Source of the DNA: Glycocaulis sp050485565 | Lineage (GTDB): Bacteria > Pseudomonadota > Alphaproteobacteria > Caulobacterales > Maricaulaceae | Direction of reading: 5' to 3' | Assembly: GCF_050485565.1 (NCBI RefSeq) | Contig: NZ_JBJHBQ010000011.1 | Location: forward strand, 1 to 64,000 | DNA: 64,000 nt | In this document: piece by piece, positions 53,927-61,950 of the stretch | How the letters are laid out: each line of letters opens with the position of its first letter | Position numbering within the stretch: position 1 is the first letter of the stretch | Position numbers and translations under genes: made by a program | Notes under the pieces: model-generated | The model's database searches: none | Seen by the model: the letters and a program-made list of their open reading frames with translations, nothing else | Told to the model about the DNA's origin: nothing

Positions 53927-55018
53927 ATGCTGAAACTTGCCGTTGCCGCGTTGGCCGGTCTCGCAACACTCGCCGCCAATGAAGCGCAGGCGCGTTTCGA
54001 GCCCTTCGATCCGCGGCCCTACGCCGCCCAGGTGCATGGGGACGTGACGGAGGCGTATGTGCTGGGCACGGCGCATCTGGCGCAGGCGGAAGGGTTTGAT
54101 CCGGCGGCGCTCTCCGGTCTGCTGGACCGTCTTGAAGTGCTGGCACCGGACGTCATCACCATTGAGGCGCTTGGCCCGGAAACGATTTTCCTGATGCGGG
54201 CCTATGATACCCGCTATGACGGGGCGGCGGGCTTTTTTGCCCGTTCCGCGCTCGAAGGCGTGAGTCTCGCCGGAGAGGAAACCGGCCTTGATATGCCGCA
54301 AGCCCGCGTCGCTGTAGACGGGGCGCTGGCAGACTGGCCGGACACACCTGTAGCAGCGCAGCGCCGCCATCTCGCCGCGCTCTTCGCGGCGTCCGGCGAC
54401 ATCTTTTCCGCGCTGGTGCAATGGCTGCGCCTTGATGCGGCGGAGCGGGTGGCGGGCGATGGCGTCACCGATGAGCTTGTGGCCCTGCTGGAGAGGGTCT
54501 CGGCCTCCCATAACGAGAACGTCCAGATCGCTGTGGCGCTGGCTGTGCGGCTGGGCCATGAGCGTATCTACCCGGCTGACGACCATACGGCCTCTCACCT
54601 GATGGGCCGGGTGGCTGGCCCAATGACCGCCGCGCTGGAGACACCGGAATTTGCCAGCATTTTCGACCACCCGGTTTTCACGGCTAGTGCGCTGGGTTCC
54701 GATGACTGGCAGAGCCCGGAAGCTATGCTGGACTATTTCCGGCGGCTGAACGCGCCTGAACACGGCGTGATGGATGTGGAAGGGCAGTGGCTGGTGATGA
54801 TTGACCGGGAATGGCCCGAAGACGCCGGCCGGGTACGTATCGCCGAATGGGATACCCGCAATCTGCGCATGGCCGCCCATATTCGCGAGGCATCGGCCGA
54901 TGCTGTAGGCGGACGCGTGCTGGCGATCGTCGGTTCCGCGCATAAGCCCTGGCTTGATGCCTATCTGGAGATGATGACCGATATGCGCAGCGGCGACATG
55001 CTGGCGGTGCTGGAATAG
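53927..55018 (+). CDS. Exported DUF5694 / TraB-GumN-like protein, copy 1
   Basis: 363 residues with a signal peptide ending near NEAQA. Motifs: VLGTAHLAQ (GxxH), DVITIEAL, SHNENVQIAVALAVRLG, the WDTRNLRMAAHIREA stretch (R-N-x-x-M-A) and GSAHKPWLDAYLEMM (second GxxH). The GxxH / Glu / RNxxM / GxxH pattern resembles the TraB-Tiki superfamily, in which some members are metalloproteases; activity here is inference. Close paralogue of the gene at 56178-57287, with long identical blocks. RBS GGGGAGA. Sits inside the pur cluster. Confidence 0.8.
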   Translation: MLKLAVAALAGLATLAANEAQARFEPFDPRPYAAQVHGDVTEAYVLGTAHLAQAEGFDPAALSGLLDRLEVLAPDVITIEALGPETIFLMRAYDTRYDGAAGFFARSALEGVSLAGEETGLDMPQARVAVDGALADWPDTPVAAQRRHLAALFAASGDIFSALVQWLRLDAAERVAGDGVTDELVALLERVSASHNENVQIAVALAVRLGHERIYPADDHTASHLMGRVAGPMTAALETPEFASIFDHPVFTASALGSDDWQSPEAMLDYFRRLNAPEHGVMDVEGQWLVMIDREWPEDAGRVRIAEWDTRNLRMAAHIREASADAVGGRVLAIVGSAHKPWLDAYLEMMTDMRSGDMLAVLE

Positions 55019-55022
55019 GGCA

Positions 55023-55319
55023 TTACGCCAGTTCGGGCGGAAGTTGACGGGCGTGAAGGATACGTAACACGCGCAAGCTGTTGCCTGGTTGAACCATGTA
55101 GACGATGCGATGAGATCTGATGGACCGGATCCGCACCCGAGTGCCGGACCAGGCATAGGCTGGCGCGGAATCGGGAAAGGCCAAGAGTAGTTTCAGCCCG
55201 TCATCCAGCGCCTGCACATATCGGCGCGCCGCACTCATTCCGAACTCCATGGCGCCGAAATAGGCGATTTCGTCCAGGTCAGAGAGTGCTGCTGAGGAAA
55301 ACTCAATCCGGCGCGCCAT
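55023..55319 (-). CDS. parE: ParE/RelE family toxin
   Basis: 98 residues of the RelE/ParE fold: RRIEFSSAALSDLDEIAYFGAMEFG, AARRYVQALDDGLKLLLAFPDSAP, and VRIRSIRSHRIVYMVQPGNSLRVLRILHARQLP. The antitoxin gene precedes it and overlaps by 17 bases, as in parDE operons. ParE toxins poison gyrase, RelE ones cleave mRNA; the ParD-type partner favours ParE. Ends 4 bases from the convergent DUF5694 copy 1. Confidence 0.88.
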   Translation of the reverse strand: MARRIEFSSAALSDLDEIAYFGAMEFGMSAARRYVQALDDGLKLLLAFPDSAPAYAWSGTRVRIRSIRSHRIVYMVQPGNSLRVLRILHARQLPPELA

Positions 55320-55557
55320 GGGCCTTCGCGCGCCGGAAGGCGTCCTCCTTCACGTCGTCGAATGACTTTTCGCTGACGCCGCTATCAATGCCTTCCTGGA
55401 TGAGGCGCTCGAACTCGGCGCGTTTGCGCCTGTTCTCGTCGTCGCGCCGGATCAGGTCGCGCACATAGTCGCTTGCGCTAGCGTATTGGCCGGACCCGAC
55501 TTGCGCATCCACCACCGATTTCAGGGCGTCGGGCAGGGAGATATTCATAGTGGCCAT
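55303..55557 (-). CDS. parD: ParD-type antitoxin (ribbon-helix-helix)
   Basis: 84 residues from ATG 55557 (GAGGAG upstream). N-terminal ribbon-helix-helix: MNISLPDALKSVVDAQVGSGQYASASDYVRDLIRRDDE, the standard ParD signature; the C-terminal half wraps the toxin. Represses its own operon, and a 19-base palindrome 36-54 bases upstream is the likely operator. Overlaps parE. Confidence 0.9.
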   Translation of the reverse strand: MATMNISLPDALKSVVDAQVGSGQYASASDYVRDLIRRDDENRRKRAEFERLIQEGIDSGVSEKSFDDVKEDAFRRAKAHGAPD

Positions 55558-55592
55558 GGCGGGCGCTCCTCGCTTGTCTGCAGCACGATTGC

Positions 55593-55611
55593 CAATTTTT
55601 GCTAAAAATTG
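55593..55611. promoter_or_regulatory. Operator-like palindrome upstream of parDE
   Basis: CAATTTTT-GCT-AAAAATTG, 8-base perfect arms, A/T-rich in an otherwise GC-rich region. Between the divergent parD and VOC genes, so it could control both. Autoregulation by ParD-ParE is the simplest reading. Confidence 0.6.
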
Positions 55612-55682
55612 CGCAAAATGCAATTCTCGCCAGCGTCCGGGGCTAGTGATAGCCTCCTCCCAGGTCAGCCGGGGAGGCGGGC

Positions 55683-56066
55683 ATGAGTGTTCTGGGTGTA
55701 GGCGGTGTGTTCGTGAAATCAGCGGACCCGGAGGCCAGCAAGGCCTGGTATCGCGATGTGCTGGGCATGGAGCTGGATGAGCATGGCGGCTTCACCTTCC
55801 GCCACGGTGAGGCAGCGGCGCGTTATGGCGATGGCGCACGCACCATCTTCGCGCGCTTCAAGGCTGATACAGAGTATTTCCAGCCCTCTGCCCAGCCCTT
55901 CATGATCAATCTTCTGGTGGATGATCTTGATGGCCTGCTGGAGCGCATCAAGGCGAAGGGCGTTGAGCTGATCGGCGAGCCGGAGTCTTACGATTATGGC
56001 CGCTTCGCCTGGATCATGGACCCGGACGGGGTGAAGATCGAACTCTGGGAGTCGGTGGAGCTTTAG
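55683..56066 (+). CDS. VOC family protein
   Basis: 127 residues, glyoxalase/bleomycin-resistance fold: VGGVFVKSADPEASKAWYRDVLGMELDEHGG opens the first module, and WIMDPDGVKIELWESVEL closes the second with the metal-ligand-type Glu. Substrate unknown. RBS GGGGAGG. Divergent from parD, and 111 bases before DUF5694 copy 2. Confidence 0.88.
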   Translation: MSVLGVGGVFVKSADPEASKAWYRDVLGMELDEHGGFTFRHGEAAARYGDGARTIFARFKADTEYFQPSAQPFMINLLVDDLDGLLERIKAKGVELIGEPESYDYGRFAWIMDPDGVKIELWESVEL

Positions 56067-56177
56067 GCTTACCGCTTTTTCATTTGATGCCGGTGACCGG
56101 GCTGTTTAGCTGGCTGGTGCTCCATCCGCGCCCTGTTGTCCGGGGCAAGTGACCCCCAGCAACCGGAGGATGCGATC

Positions 56178-57287
56178 ATGTGGACGCCCATCATCGCACT
56201 GGCAAGCGCACTTGTGCTGGCCGCTTCAGCAAATACCCAGAGCGGCGCGATCCCGGATACGCCGTTTGATCCGCGCAGTTACCAGAGCGAAGTGCGTGGT
56301 GAGCTGTCGCAGGTCTATGTGCTCGGCACGCCTCATCTGGCCCAGACCGAAGGGTTCGATCCTGCCTCGCTTGACGCCTTGCTGGACCATCTGGAGAGCT
56401 TTGGCCCGGATGTTATCGCGATCGAGGCATTGCCGGGCCAGACCCTGTATCTGATGTCCGGTTACGATGAGCTGTTTGGCGGCACGGCGGCAATGTTCGG
56501 ACGGGCCGCGCTTGAGGCTTCCCGAATTGCAGGCGCAAATCTGGAACTGGACATGCCAGCAGCTGCTGTGGCGCTGGAAGCCCGGCTTGCAGGCTGGCCG
56601 GCAGAACCAACGGAGCAGGACAGGCGCGCGCTGGCCGCGCTCTTCGCTGCTTCCGGCGATCCGTTTTCTGCGCTGGTGCAATGGCTGCGCCTTGATCCGG
56701 CCGCCCGCGTTCCCGGCGAGGGTGTTGATGAGGCACTGATCGCAGTTTTTGACCGCGTGGCGCAGTCACACAATGAAAACGTCACGATTGCGGTGGCTCT
56801 GGCCGTGCGCCTCGGCCTTGAGCGCATCTATCTTACCGACGACCAGACCGCCCAGCTTGTCTCGCGCCGCATCATGGACGATCTCGTTGCGGGGCTGGAA
56901 GCGCCCGAAAACGCCGGTATCCAAGTACGTGAGTTGCTCGCTGACTGGCTTATGACAAGCGATGACTGGCGCGACGGCGAGGCCCTGCTGGCTTTCTATC
57001 GCCGGCTCAACAGCCCCCAGGCCGGTCACGTCGATGCGGACGCTCAGTGGTTGAGGTTCCTGAACCGGAATTTCCCGCAGGCCGCAGGCCGCGCGCGGAT
57101 GGCGGATTGGGAAACCCGCAATCTACGTATGGCCGCCCATGTGCGTGAGGCATCGGGCGATGCGCCGGGCGGGCGCGTGCTGGTGGTTACAGGCAGCGCG
57201 CACAAGCCCTGGCTTGATGCCTATCTGGAGATGATGACCGATGTGCGGATTGTTCCGGCGGTCGAAGTGCTCGGAGATGAGAGCTAG
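56178..57287 (+). CDS. Exported DUF5694 / TraB-GumN-like protein, copy 2
   Basis: 369 residues from ATG 56178 (GGAGG upstream), signal peptide ending near ASANTQS. Shares with copy 1 the motifs VLGTPHLAQTEGFDP (GxxH), DVIAIEALPGQT, SHNENVTIAVALAVRLGLERIY, WETRNLRMAAHVREASGDA and GSAHKPWLDAYLEMMTD. Most conserved in these motif blocks, diverged elsewhere, so the pair arose by duplication some time ago. Probably periplasmic. Converges on purS with 2 bases between stops. Confidence 0.8.
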   Translation: MWTPIIALASALVLAASANTQSGAIPDTPFDPRSYQSEVRGELSQVYVLGTPHLAQTEGFDPASLDALLDHLESFGPDVIAIEALPGQTLYLMSGYDELFGGTAAMFGRAALEASRIAGANLELDMPAAAVALEARLAGWPAEPTEQDRRALAALFAASGDPFSALVQWLRLDPAARVPGEGVDEALIAVFDRVAQSHNENVTIAVALAVRLGLERIYLTDDQTAQLVSRRIMDDLVAGLEAPENAGIQVRELLADWLMTSDDWRDGEALLAFYRRLNSPQAGHVDADAQWLRFLNRNFPQAAGRARMADWETRNLRMAAHVREASGDAPGGRVLVVTGSAHKPWLDAYLEMMTDVRIVPAVEVLGDES

Positions 57288-57289
57288 GC

Positions 57290-57532
57290 CTACGCGCTCA
57301 GTTCGATGTCGTAGTTTTCGATCACCGGATTGGTCAGCAGCTTGTCGCACATGGCCTTCACGCGCTCGCTGGCTTCTTCTGCATCCAGGCTGGACAGATC
57401 GAGCTCGATGAGCTTGCCCTGACGCGCGCCGGTCACTTCGTCAAATCCAAGCGTGCGCAGCGAATTGGCAACGGCGGTCCCTTGCGGGTCCAGCACGCCG
57501 GGTTTCAGGTAGACGTGGATTTTCGCTTTCAT
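57290..57532 (-). CDS. purS: Phosphoribosylformylglycinamidine synthase subunit PurS
   Basis: 80 residues from ATG 57532. Small dimeric subunit that bridges PurQ and PurL: KAKIHVYLKPGVLDPQGTAVANSLRTLGFDEV is diagnostic. Follows purC after 13 bases in the same direction. In relatives purS is followed directly by purQ; here four accessory genes intervene. Confidence 0.95.
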   Translation of the reverse strand: MKAKIHVYLKPGVLDPQGTAVANSLRTLGFDEVTGARQGKLIELDLSSLDAEEASERVKAMCDKLLTNPVIENYDIELSA

Positions 57533-57545
57533 CGTCTCTTTGATC

Positions 57546-58328
57546 CTATTCGCTTTCTTCAGACTCAGGCGCAGCGCCGTTTGCGCTGTCCATCTCGCGC
57601 ATGATGCCAAGGCGCCGTGCCACTTCGGCATAAGCTTCGGTGACATTGCCCAGATCGCGGCGGAAGCGGTCCTTGTCCATCTTCTCGTTGGTCGTCATGT
57701 CCCACAGGCGGCAGCAATCAGGGCTGATCTCGTCGGCCAGCACCACGCGCGGCATGTCGTTCTGGTCGTAGAGGCGGCCAAATTCCAGCTTGAAGTCCAC
57801 AAGCCGGATGCCGGCACCGGCAAACAGGCCGGAGACGAAATCGTTTACGCGCAGCGCCAGCGCGATCATCTCGTCGATTTCCTGGGGGCTGGCCCAGTTG
57901 AAGGCGGTGACGTGTTCTTCCGACACCAGCGGATCGCCCAGCGCATCGTCCTTGAAATAGAACTCCACGATGGCGCGCGGCAAGGGCTCGCCCTCAGGGA
58001 TGTTGAAGCGCTTGGAGATGGAGCCGGCGGCGACATTGCGCACCACCACTTCGAGCGGAATGATTTCCACCTCGCGCACCAGCTGCTCGCGCATGTTCAG
58101 GCGGCGGATGAAGTGCGTTGGCACGCCAATCCGGTTCAGGTGTTCCATGATGAACTCGCTGATCCGGTTATTGAGCACGCCCTTGCCTTCCAGCGTCGCG
58201 CGCTTCTGGGCGTTGAACGCGGTCGCATCATCCTTGAAGTGCTGGATGATCGTGCCCGGTTCCGGGCCCTCATAAAGGATCTTGGCTTTACCTTCGTAGA
58301 GTTTCTTGCGGCGTGACATGGGGGTCAT
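57546..58328 (-). CDS. purC: SAICAR synthase
   Basis: 260 residues from ATG 58328 (GGAGAG 5 bases upstream). Condenses CAIR with aspartate using ATP. Seen: KKLYEGKAKILYEG nucleotide site, VPTHFIRRL, EVVVRNVAAGSISKRFNIPEGE, and LADEISPDCCRLWD. The C-terminal ~20 residues are an Asn/Ala/Glu-rich extension. Starts the purC-purS operon. Confidence 0.97.
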   Translation of the reverse strand: MTPMSRRKKLYEGKAKILYEGPEPGTIIQHFKDDATAFNAQKRATLEGKGVLNNRISEFIMEHLNRIGVPTHFIRRLNMREQLVREVEIIPLEVVVRNVAAGSISKRFNIPEGEPLPRAIVEFYFKDDALGDPLVSEEHVTAFNWASPQEIDEMIALALRVNDFVSGLFAGAGIRLVDFKLEFGRLYDQNDMPRVVLADEISPDCCRLWDMTTNEKMDKDRFRRDLGNVTEAYAEVARRLGIMREMDSANGAAPESEESE

Positions 58329-58429
58329 CGCTCTCCGCTGGGCGTTGGAAAATCGTATCGCTGCGCCATGAGGCCCTTCATGCGCGCGAGTCTTGGGTGC
58401 GGGTCAATCGGTGTCGTGTCAAACGCGAA

Positions 58430-58456
58430 GCGGCCCGTCAATACGGGCCGCCTTTG
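58430..58456 (+). terminator. Terminator-like hairpin upstream of the DUF1476 gene
   Basis: GCGGCCCGT (58430-58438), loop CAAT, ACGGGCCGC (58443-58451), then CTTTGTTGTT. On the plus strand no gene lies upstream within 1.1 kb, so it is either a leader attenuator for the DUF1476 gene 136 bases further on, or the end of a short transcript starting around 58330. The rest of this 263-base gap holds nothing recognisable. Confidence 0.5.
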
Positions 58457-58591
58457 TTGTTCAGGATACGCGCTTGGCCGGGTGCCCGCAATACCGGCCT
58501 GCAATGCGCTGCAAACGATTGATAAAGCCGCGCTGGCGCGATACCCATGGGATCAAACACTCCCCGTTCCATCTGTTACAGGAAACACCCC

Positions 58592-58912
58592 ATGTCCGGC
58601 TTTGATGATCGCGAAAAGGCTCACGAAAACCGCTATGCGCGCGAGCAGGAGCTGGAATTCAAGGCCGGTGCGCGCCGCAACAGGCTGCTTGGCCTGTGGG
58701 CGGCCGAGAAGCTGGGCCTGGCTGGCGAAGACGCCGAAAGCTACGCCAAAGAGGTGATCGCGGCCGATTTCGAGGAAGCGAGCGACGAAGATGTGTTCCG
58801 CAAGGTGCGCAAGGATTTCGACGCCAAGGGCGTCGCGGTCTCCGACGTCGAGCTGCGTCACGAGATGACCCGGCTGCTCGATGTGGCCCGCGCGCAAATT
58901 CAGGCCGAGTAG
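58592..58912 (+). CDS. DUF1476 protein, ATP synthase inhibitor zeta subunit-like
   Basis: 106 residues from ATG 58592 (CAGGAAA upstream). Begins MSGFDDREKAHENRYAREQE and continues LEFKAGARRNRLLGLWAAEKLGL, the signature of the alphaproteobacterial zeta subunit, which in Paracoccus inserts its N-terminus into F1-ATPase and blocks ATP hydrolysis. All helical; the C-terminal part resembles known zeta structures. Divergent from purC, as in many relatives. Confidence 0.92.
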   Translation: MSGFDDREKAHENRYAREQELEFKAGARRNRLLGLWAAEKLGLAGEDAESYAKEVIAADFEEASDEDVFRKVRKDFDAKGVAVSDVELRHEMTRLLDVARAQIQAE

Positions 58913-58946
58913 GCGCGCGCAGACCCGTCTGGCGTCACTGGCCGGT

Positions 58947-59894
58947 CTAACAACTCCAGCGGTCCACGCCCTCGATCCTCGCTGATTGAGAGCCGTAATC
59001 AATTGTAATGCGCGCCTGGCGGAGCACATCCATGCCAAGAAGGATGGCCGGCTCATCTATCAGTCCCAGGCGGTCAAAGAAATAAACATCGGACACCGTG
59101 ATCTGGAAGGAGCCGGTACAAAGCTCGCTGATCTGGATGCCACCGAAAAGACGGCGCAGTTCACCACGCGTGACGATGCGGCTGGATACACCGCCGATAT
59201 TAGTGGCAATGCCAAGGCGGGCTGCGCGGTGATGCCGGACCAGCGCCGTGTTGACGATCGATGCATTTGCCCCGGTGTCCACAAAAACGCGGACCGGACC
59301 GGGTACGCCGCGTATCCGGCCCTCGCCAGCGATCAGCCCGTCTTCGAAATGCAGCGTCATATCGGCCATTGAGGCGGTTTGAGGCATTAGCCGAAGTTCC
59401 AGGGCGGGATAATCGAGGACAATGATCTCGTCCCGGAATGCATTTGAACCCAGAATGCCTGCAGCGCTGAAAACCGTTTCTTCGTGCTCGCGGAATACGG
59501 CGACCTCGACCGCGCGTGGCCCCAGACCGAAATCAAGACGGTCGATCACGAAGAGGCCGGTATCGAACGGGCCTGTAACAGCATGCCCGGTCTGGTCGAA
59601 GATTATGTCCCGGTCTGTAATGAGCTGGTTGGCGATAAGGCGCGGCACTCCGGTCTGGTTCGCGCCCGTATCCACGATGAATGGCAGCCGGTCGACCTCA
59701 GGATCTCCGAGGAAGGAGACAGTCCGGCCAAGTGAGACCTCTATGGTGTAGAGGTTGTCGCGGCCGCGCTGCATGGGGATCGTAACGAGCGCCTCATGCA
59801 CGCCCCTCGCGGTGGCCAACGGCACAGTGTTCGCAACGCCGGAGCAGAAAATTGCCAGCCCGACGCAGAGGGCCAAACCTGATCTTGCCCGCAT
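58947..59894 (-). CDS. Exported retropepsin-like aspartic protease with two DTG motifs
   Basis: 315 residues from ATG 59894 (AAGGTGG upstream) with a signal peptide of about 22 residues. Two catalytic-type motifs occur in one chain: FIVDTGANQTGV (Asp75) and VFVDTGANASIV (Asp206), each followed later by an ILGSNAF / LLGMDVL strand. A two-lobed monomeric aspartic protease built from two retropepsin-like halves is therefore likely. Periplasmic. Target unknown. Ends 34 bases from the convergent DUF1476 gene. Confidence 0.85.
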   Translation of the reverse strand: MRARSGLALCVGLAIFCSGVANTVPLATARGVHEALVTIPMQRGRDNLYTIEVSLGRTVSFLGDPEVDRLPFIVDTGANQTGVPRLIANQLITDRDIIFDQTGHAVTGPFDTGLFVIDRLDFGLGPRAVEVAVFREHEETVFSAAGILGSNAFRDEIIVLDYPALELRLMPQTASMADMTLHFEDGLIAGEGRIRGVPGPVRVFVDTGANASIVNTALVRHHRAARLGIATNIGGVSSRIVTRGELRRLFGGIQISELCTGSFQITVSDVYFFDRLGLIDEPAILLGMDVLRQARITIDYGSQSARIEGVDRWSC

Positions 59895-60032
59895 GCAGCC
59901 ACCTTCCCCCTTTGGTTGCCGTCCCGCAACCAAGGGAAAATTACCATATTGGCCAGTGGGGTTCAGCCCGGCTCACGCAGCTGTGTTTGCGAGATGCCAA
60001 AGCAGGGACCGGTCTGTGCAGATATGGCCGGG

Positions 60033-60536
60033 CTAGCTGCTGTCATCATCACGCGCCGGCGGCGCTTTGCTTCTCAGCACGTGGCGTTCCAGCGAAACCA
60101 GCACCGTTAGCACGATCAGCGCCAGTATGACGGCGGCACCGCCTATGCCGAACGCCCCAGCGCCAAACGCCACGCCGACTGCGCCTGACAGCCACAGGGC
60201 CGCAGCGGTGGTAACTCCGTGAATGTCCTTGCCAGCGCGAATGATGGCACCAGCGGCGATGAAGGCGACACCGGCCGTCACGGCCTCGATGACACGCACC
60301 GGATCGGCCTGGATACCTGCCTCGCCATCGCCCATCGACAAGGCGATCTGAAAGGCCAGCAGGGTGAACAGGCAGGCTGCCAGCGCGACCAGCATATTAG
60401 TGCGCAATCCCACATGACGTCTCGGACGCTCGCGCTCCAGACCGATGACAGCCCCGGCCAGCGCGGCAAGCCCCAGCCGCATCACGCTTTCCAGAAAATC
60501 ACCGGGCGGACCGGCATCATTCAGCCATTCGGGCAT
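60033..60536 (-). CDS. MgtC/SapB family membrane protein
   Basis: 167 residues from ATG 60536 (GGAGGAG about 5 bases upstream). MRLGLAALAGAVIGLERERPRRHVGLRTNMLVALAACLFTLL and the GVAFIAAGAIIRAG stretch are the MgtC/SapB signature; four or five helices. Family members affect magnesium or phosphate adaptation; this short form lacks the C-terminal domain of virulence MgtC. Lies 54 bases after purB on the same strand. A pyrimidine-rich stretch upstream could pair with the ribosome site. Confidence 0.88.
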   Translation of the reverse strand: MPEWLNDAGPPGDFLESVMRLGLAALAGAVIGLERERPRRHVGLRTNMLVALAACLFTLLAFQIALSMGDGEAGIQADPVRVIEAVTAGVAFIAAGAIIRAGKDIHGVTTAAALWLSGAVGVAFGAGAFGIGGAAVILALIVLTVLVSLERHVLRSKAPPARDDDSS

Positions 60537-60590
60537 GCTCTCCTCCACCCTCGTAACGGGGAGAGGAGGGGGAGCGTTCCGCTGAGGCGT

Positions 60591-61889
60591 CTACCCGAAC
60601 ACCCGCGCGAAGATCGTATCGACATGCTTGAGGTGATACGCCTCATCAAAGCAGGCATCGATCTGTGCCGGTGACAGCAGGGCGGTCACTTCCGTGTCGG
60701 CTTTGAGGTGGTCGGCGAGGCGGCCGCCCTCATCCCAGGTTTTCATGCCATTGCGCTGGACGAGGCGGTAGGAGTCCTCGCGGCTTGCCCCGGCTTGCGT
60801 CAGCGCCAGCAGTACGCGCTGGGAATTATGGATGCCGCCATGGGCTTCCAGATTCTCCCGGCAGCGGTCAGCATGGACGATCAGGCCCTCGATCATCGAG
60901 GCGGTACGGTGCAGGGCGAAATCCAGATGCACGGTCGCGTCCGGCCCGATGCCGCGTTCAACGGAAGAGTGCGAGATGTCGCGCTCATGCCAGAGGGCGA
61001 CGTTTTCCATCGCAGGCGTGACGGCGGAGCGGACGAGACGCGCAAGCCCGGTCAGGTTCTCGGTCAGGATCGGATTGCGCTTGTGCGGCATGGCCGAGGA
61101 GCCTTTCTGCCCCGGCGAGAAATATTCCTGCGCCTCGCGCACTTCAGAGCGCTGCAGATGGCGCACCTCTACCGCAATGTTCTCGATGGCCGACGCGATA
61201 AGGCCCAGCACGGCAAAGAAGTTTGCATGCCGGTCGCGCGGGATGACCTGCGTGGAGATCGGCTCGGCTTTGAGGCCCAGCTTCTCTGCGACATGGGCCT
61301 CCACGGCCGGGTCGACATTGGCAAACGTGCCGATAGCGCCGGAAATGGCGCAGGTAGCGACTTCCTCGCGCGCCCGCACCAGACGTTCCCGGTTACGGGC
61401 GAACTCTGCATAAAAGCGGGCAAACTTCAGACCCATCGTGGTCGGCTCGGCATGAATGCCGTGGCTGCGCCCGATGCACACGGTCATCTTGTGTTCGAGC
61501 GCGCGTTTTTTCAGCGCCGCCAGCACGCGGTCCATGCCTTCCAACAGGATATCGCTGGCGCGGGTCAGCTGCACGGCAAGGCAGGTGTCGAGCACGTCAG
61601 AGCTGGTCAGCCCCTGATGGACGAAGCGGGCTTCCTCGCCGACGAGTTCAGACAGATGGGTGAGGAAGGCGATGACATCGTGCTTCACCTCGCGCTCGAT
61701 TTCGTCGATGCGCGCGACGTCAAACTCCATGTCTTTGGCTTTCCACACGGCCTTTGCGGCGGAGGCGGGGACCACGCCCAGCTCGGCCAGCTTGTCGGTG
61801 GCGTGTGCCTCGATCTCGAACCAGATGCGGTAGCGCGTCTGGGGGCTCCAGATCGCTTCCATTTGGGGCCGGGTATAGCGGGGGATCAT
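60591..61889 (-). CDS. purB: Adenylosuccinate lyase
   Basis: 432 residues. Cleaves SAICAR to AICAR and adenylosuccinate to AMP. The fumarase/aspartase signature GSSAMPHKRNP is intact, with HQGLTSSDVLDT and CIGRSHGIHAEPTT holding the other active-site residues. Same strand as purC, purS, purQ and purL, so it may have belonged to one ancestral cluster, now separated by DUF1476, the aspartic protease and the MgtC-like gene. Confidence 0.97.
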   Translation of the reverse strand: MIPRYTRPQMEAIWSPQTRYRIWFEIEAHATDKLAELGVVPASAAKAVWKAKDMEFDVARIDEIEREVKHDVIAFLTHLSELVGEEARFVHQGLTSSDVLDTCLAVQLTRASDILLEGMDRVLAALKKRALEHKMTVCIGRSHGIHAEPTTMGLKFARFYAEFARNRERLVRAREEVATCAISGAIGTFANVDPAVEAHVAEKLGLKAEPISTQVIPRDRHANFFAVLGLIASAIENIAVEVRHLQRSEVREAQEYFSPGQKGSSAMPHKRNPILTENLTGLARLVRSAVTPAMENVALWHERDISHSSVERGIGPDATVHLDFALHRTASMIEGLIVHADRCRENLEAHGGIHNSQRVLLALTQAGASREDSYRLVQRNGMKTWDEGGRLADHLKADTEVTALLSPAQIDACFDEAYHLKHVDTIFARVFG

Positions 61890-61950
61890 CAGCGCGCCTC
61901 TTTATCCGTCACGGGAGTAGCGCGCTCTGTCGCGCCTTAGCCGGTGAAGG

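Noticed and set aside
58368..58757. Plus-strand frame overlapping the DUF1476 start in another frame
   Set aside because: Reads through the hairpin and then out of frame across DUF1476; no plausible ribosome site or domain.
60708..61940. Plus-strand open frame of 410 codons opposite purB
   Set aside because: Antisense shadow; purB is unambiguous on the other strand.
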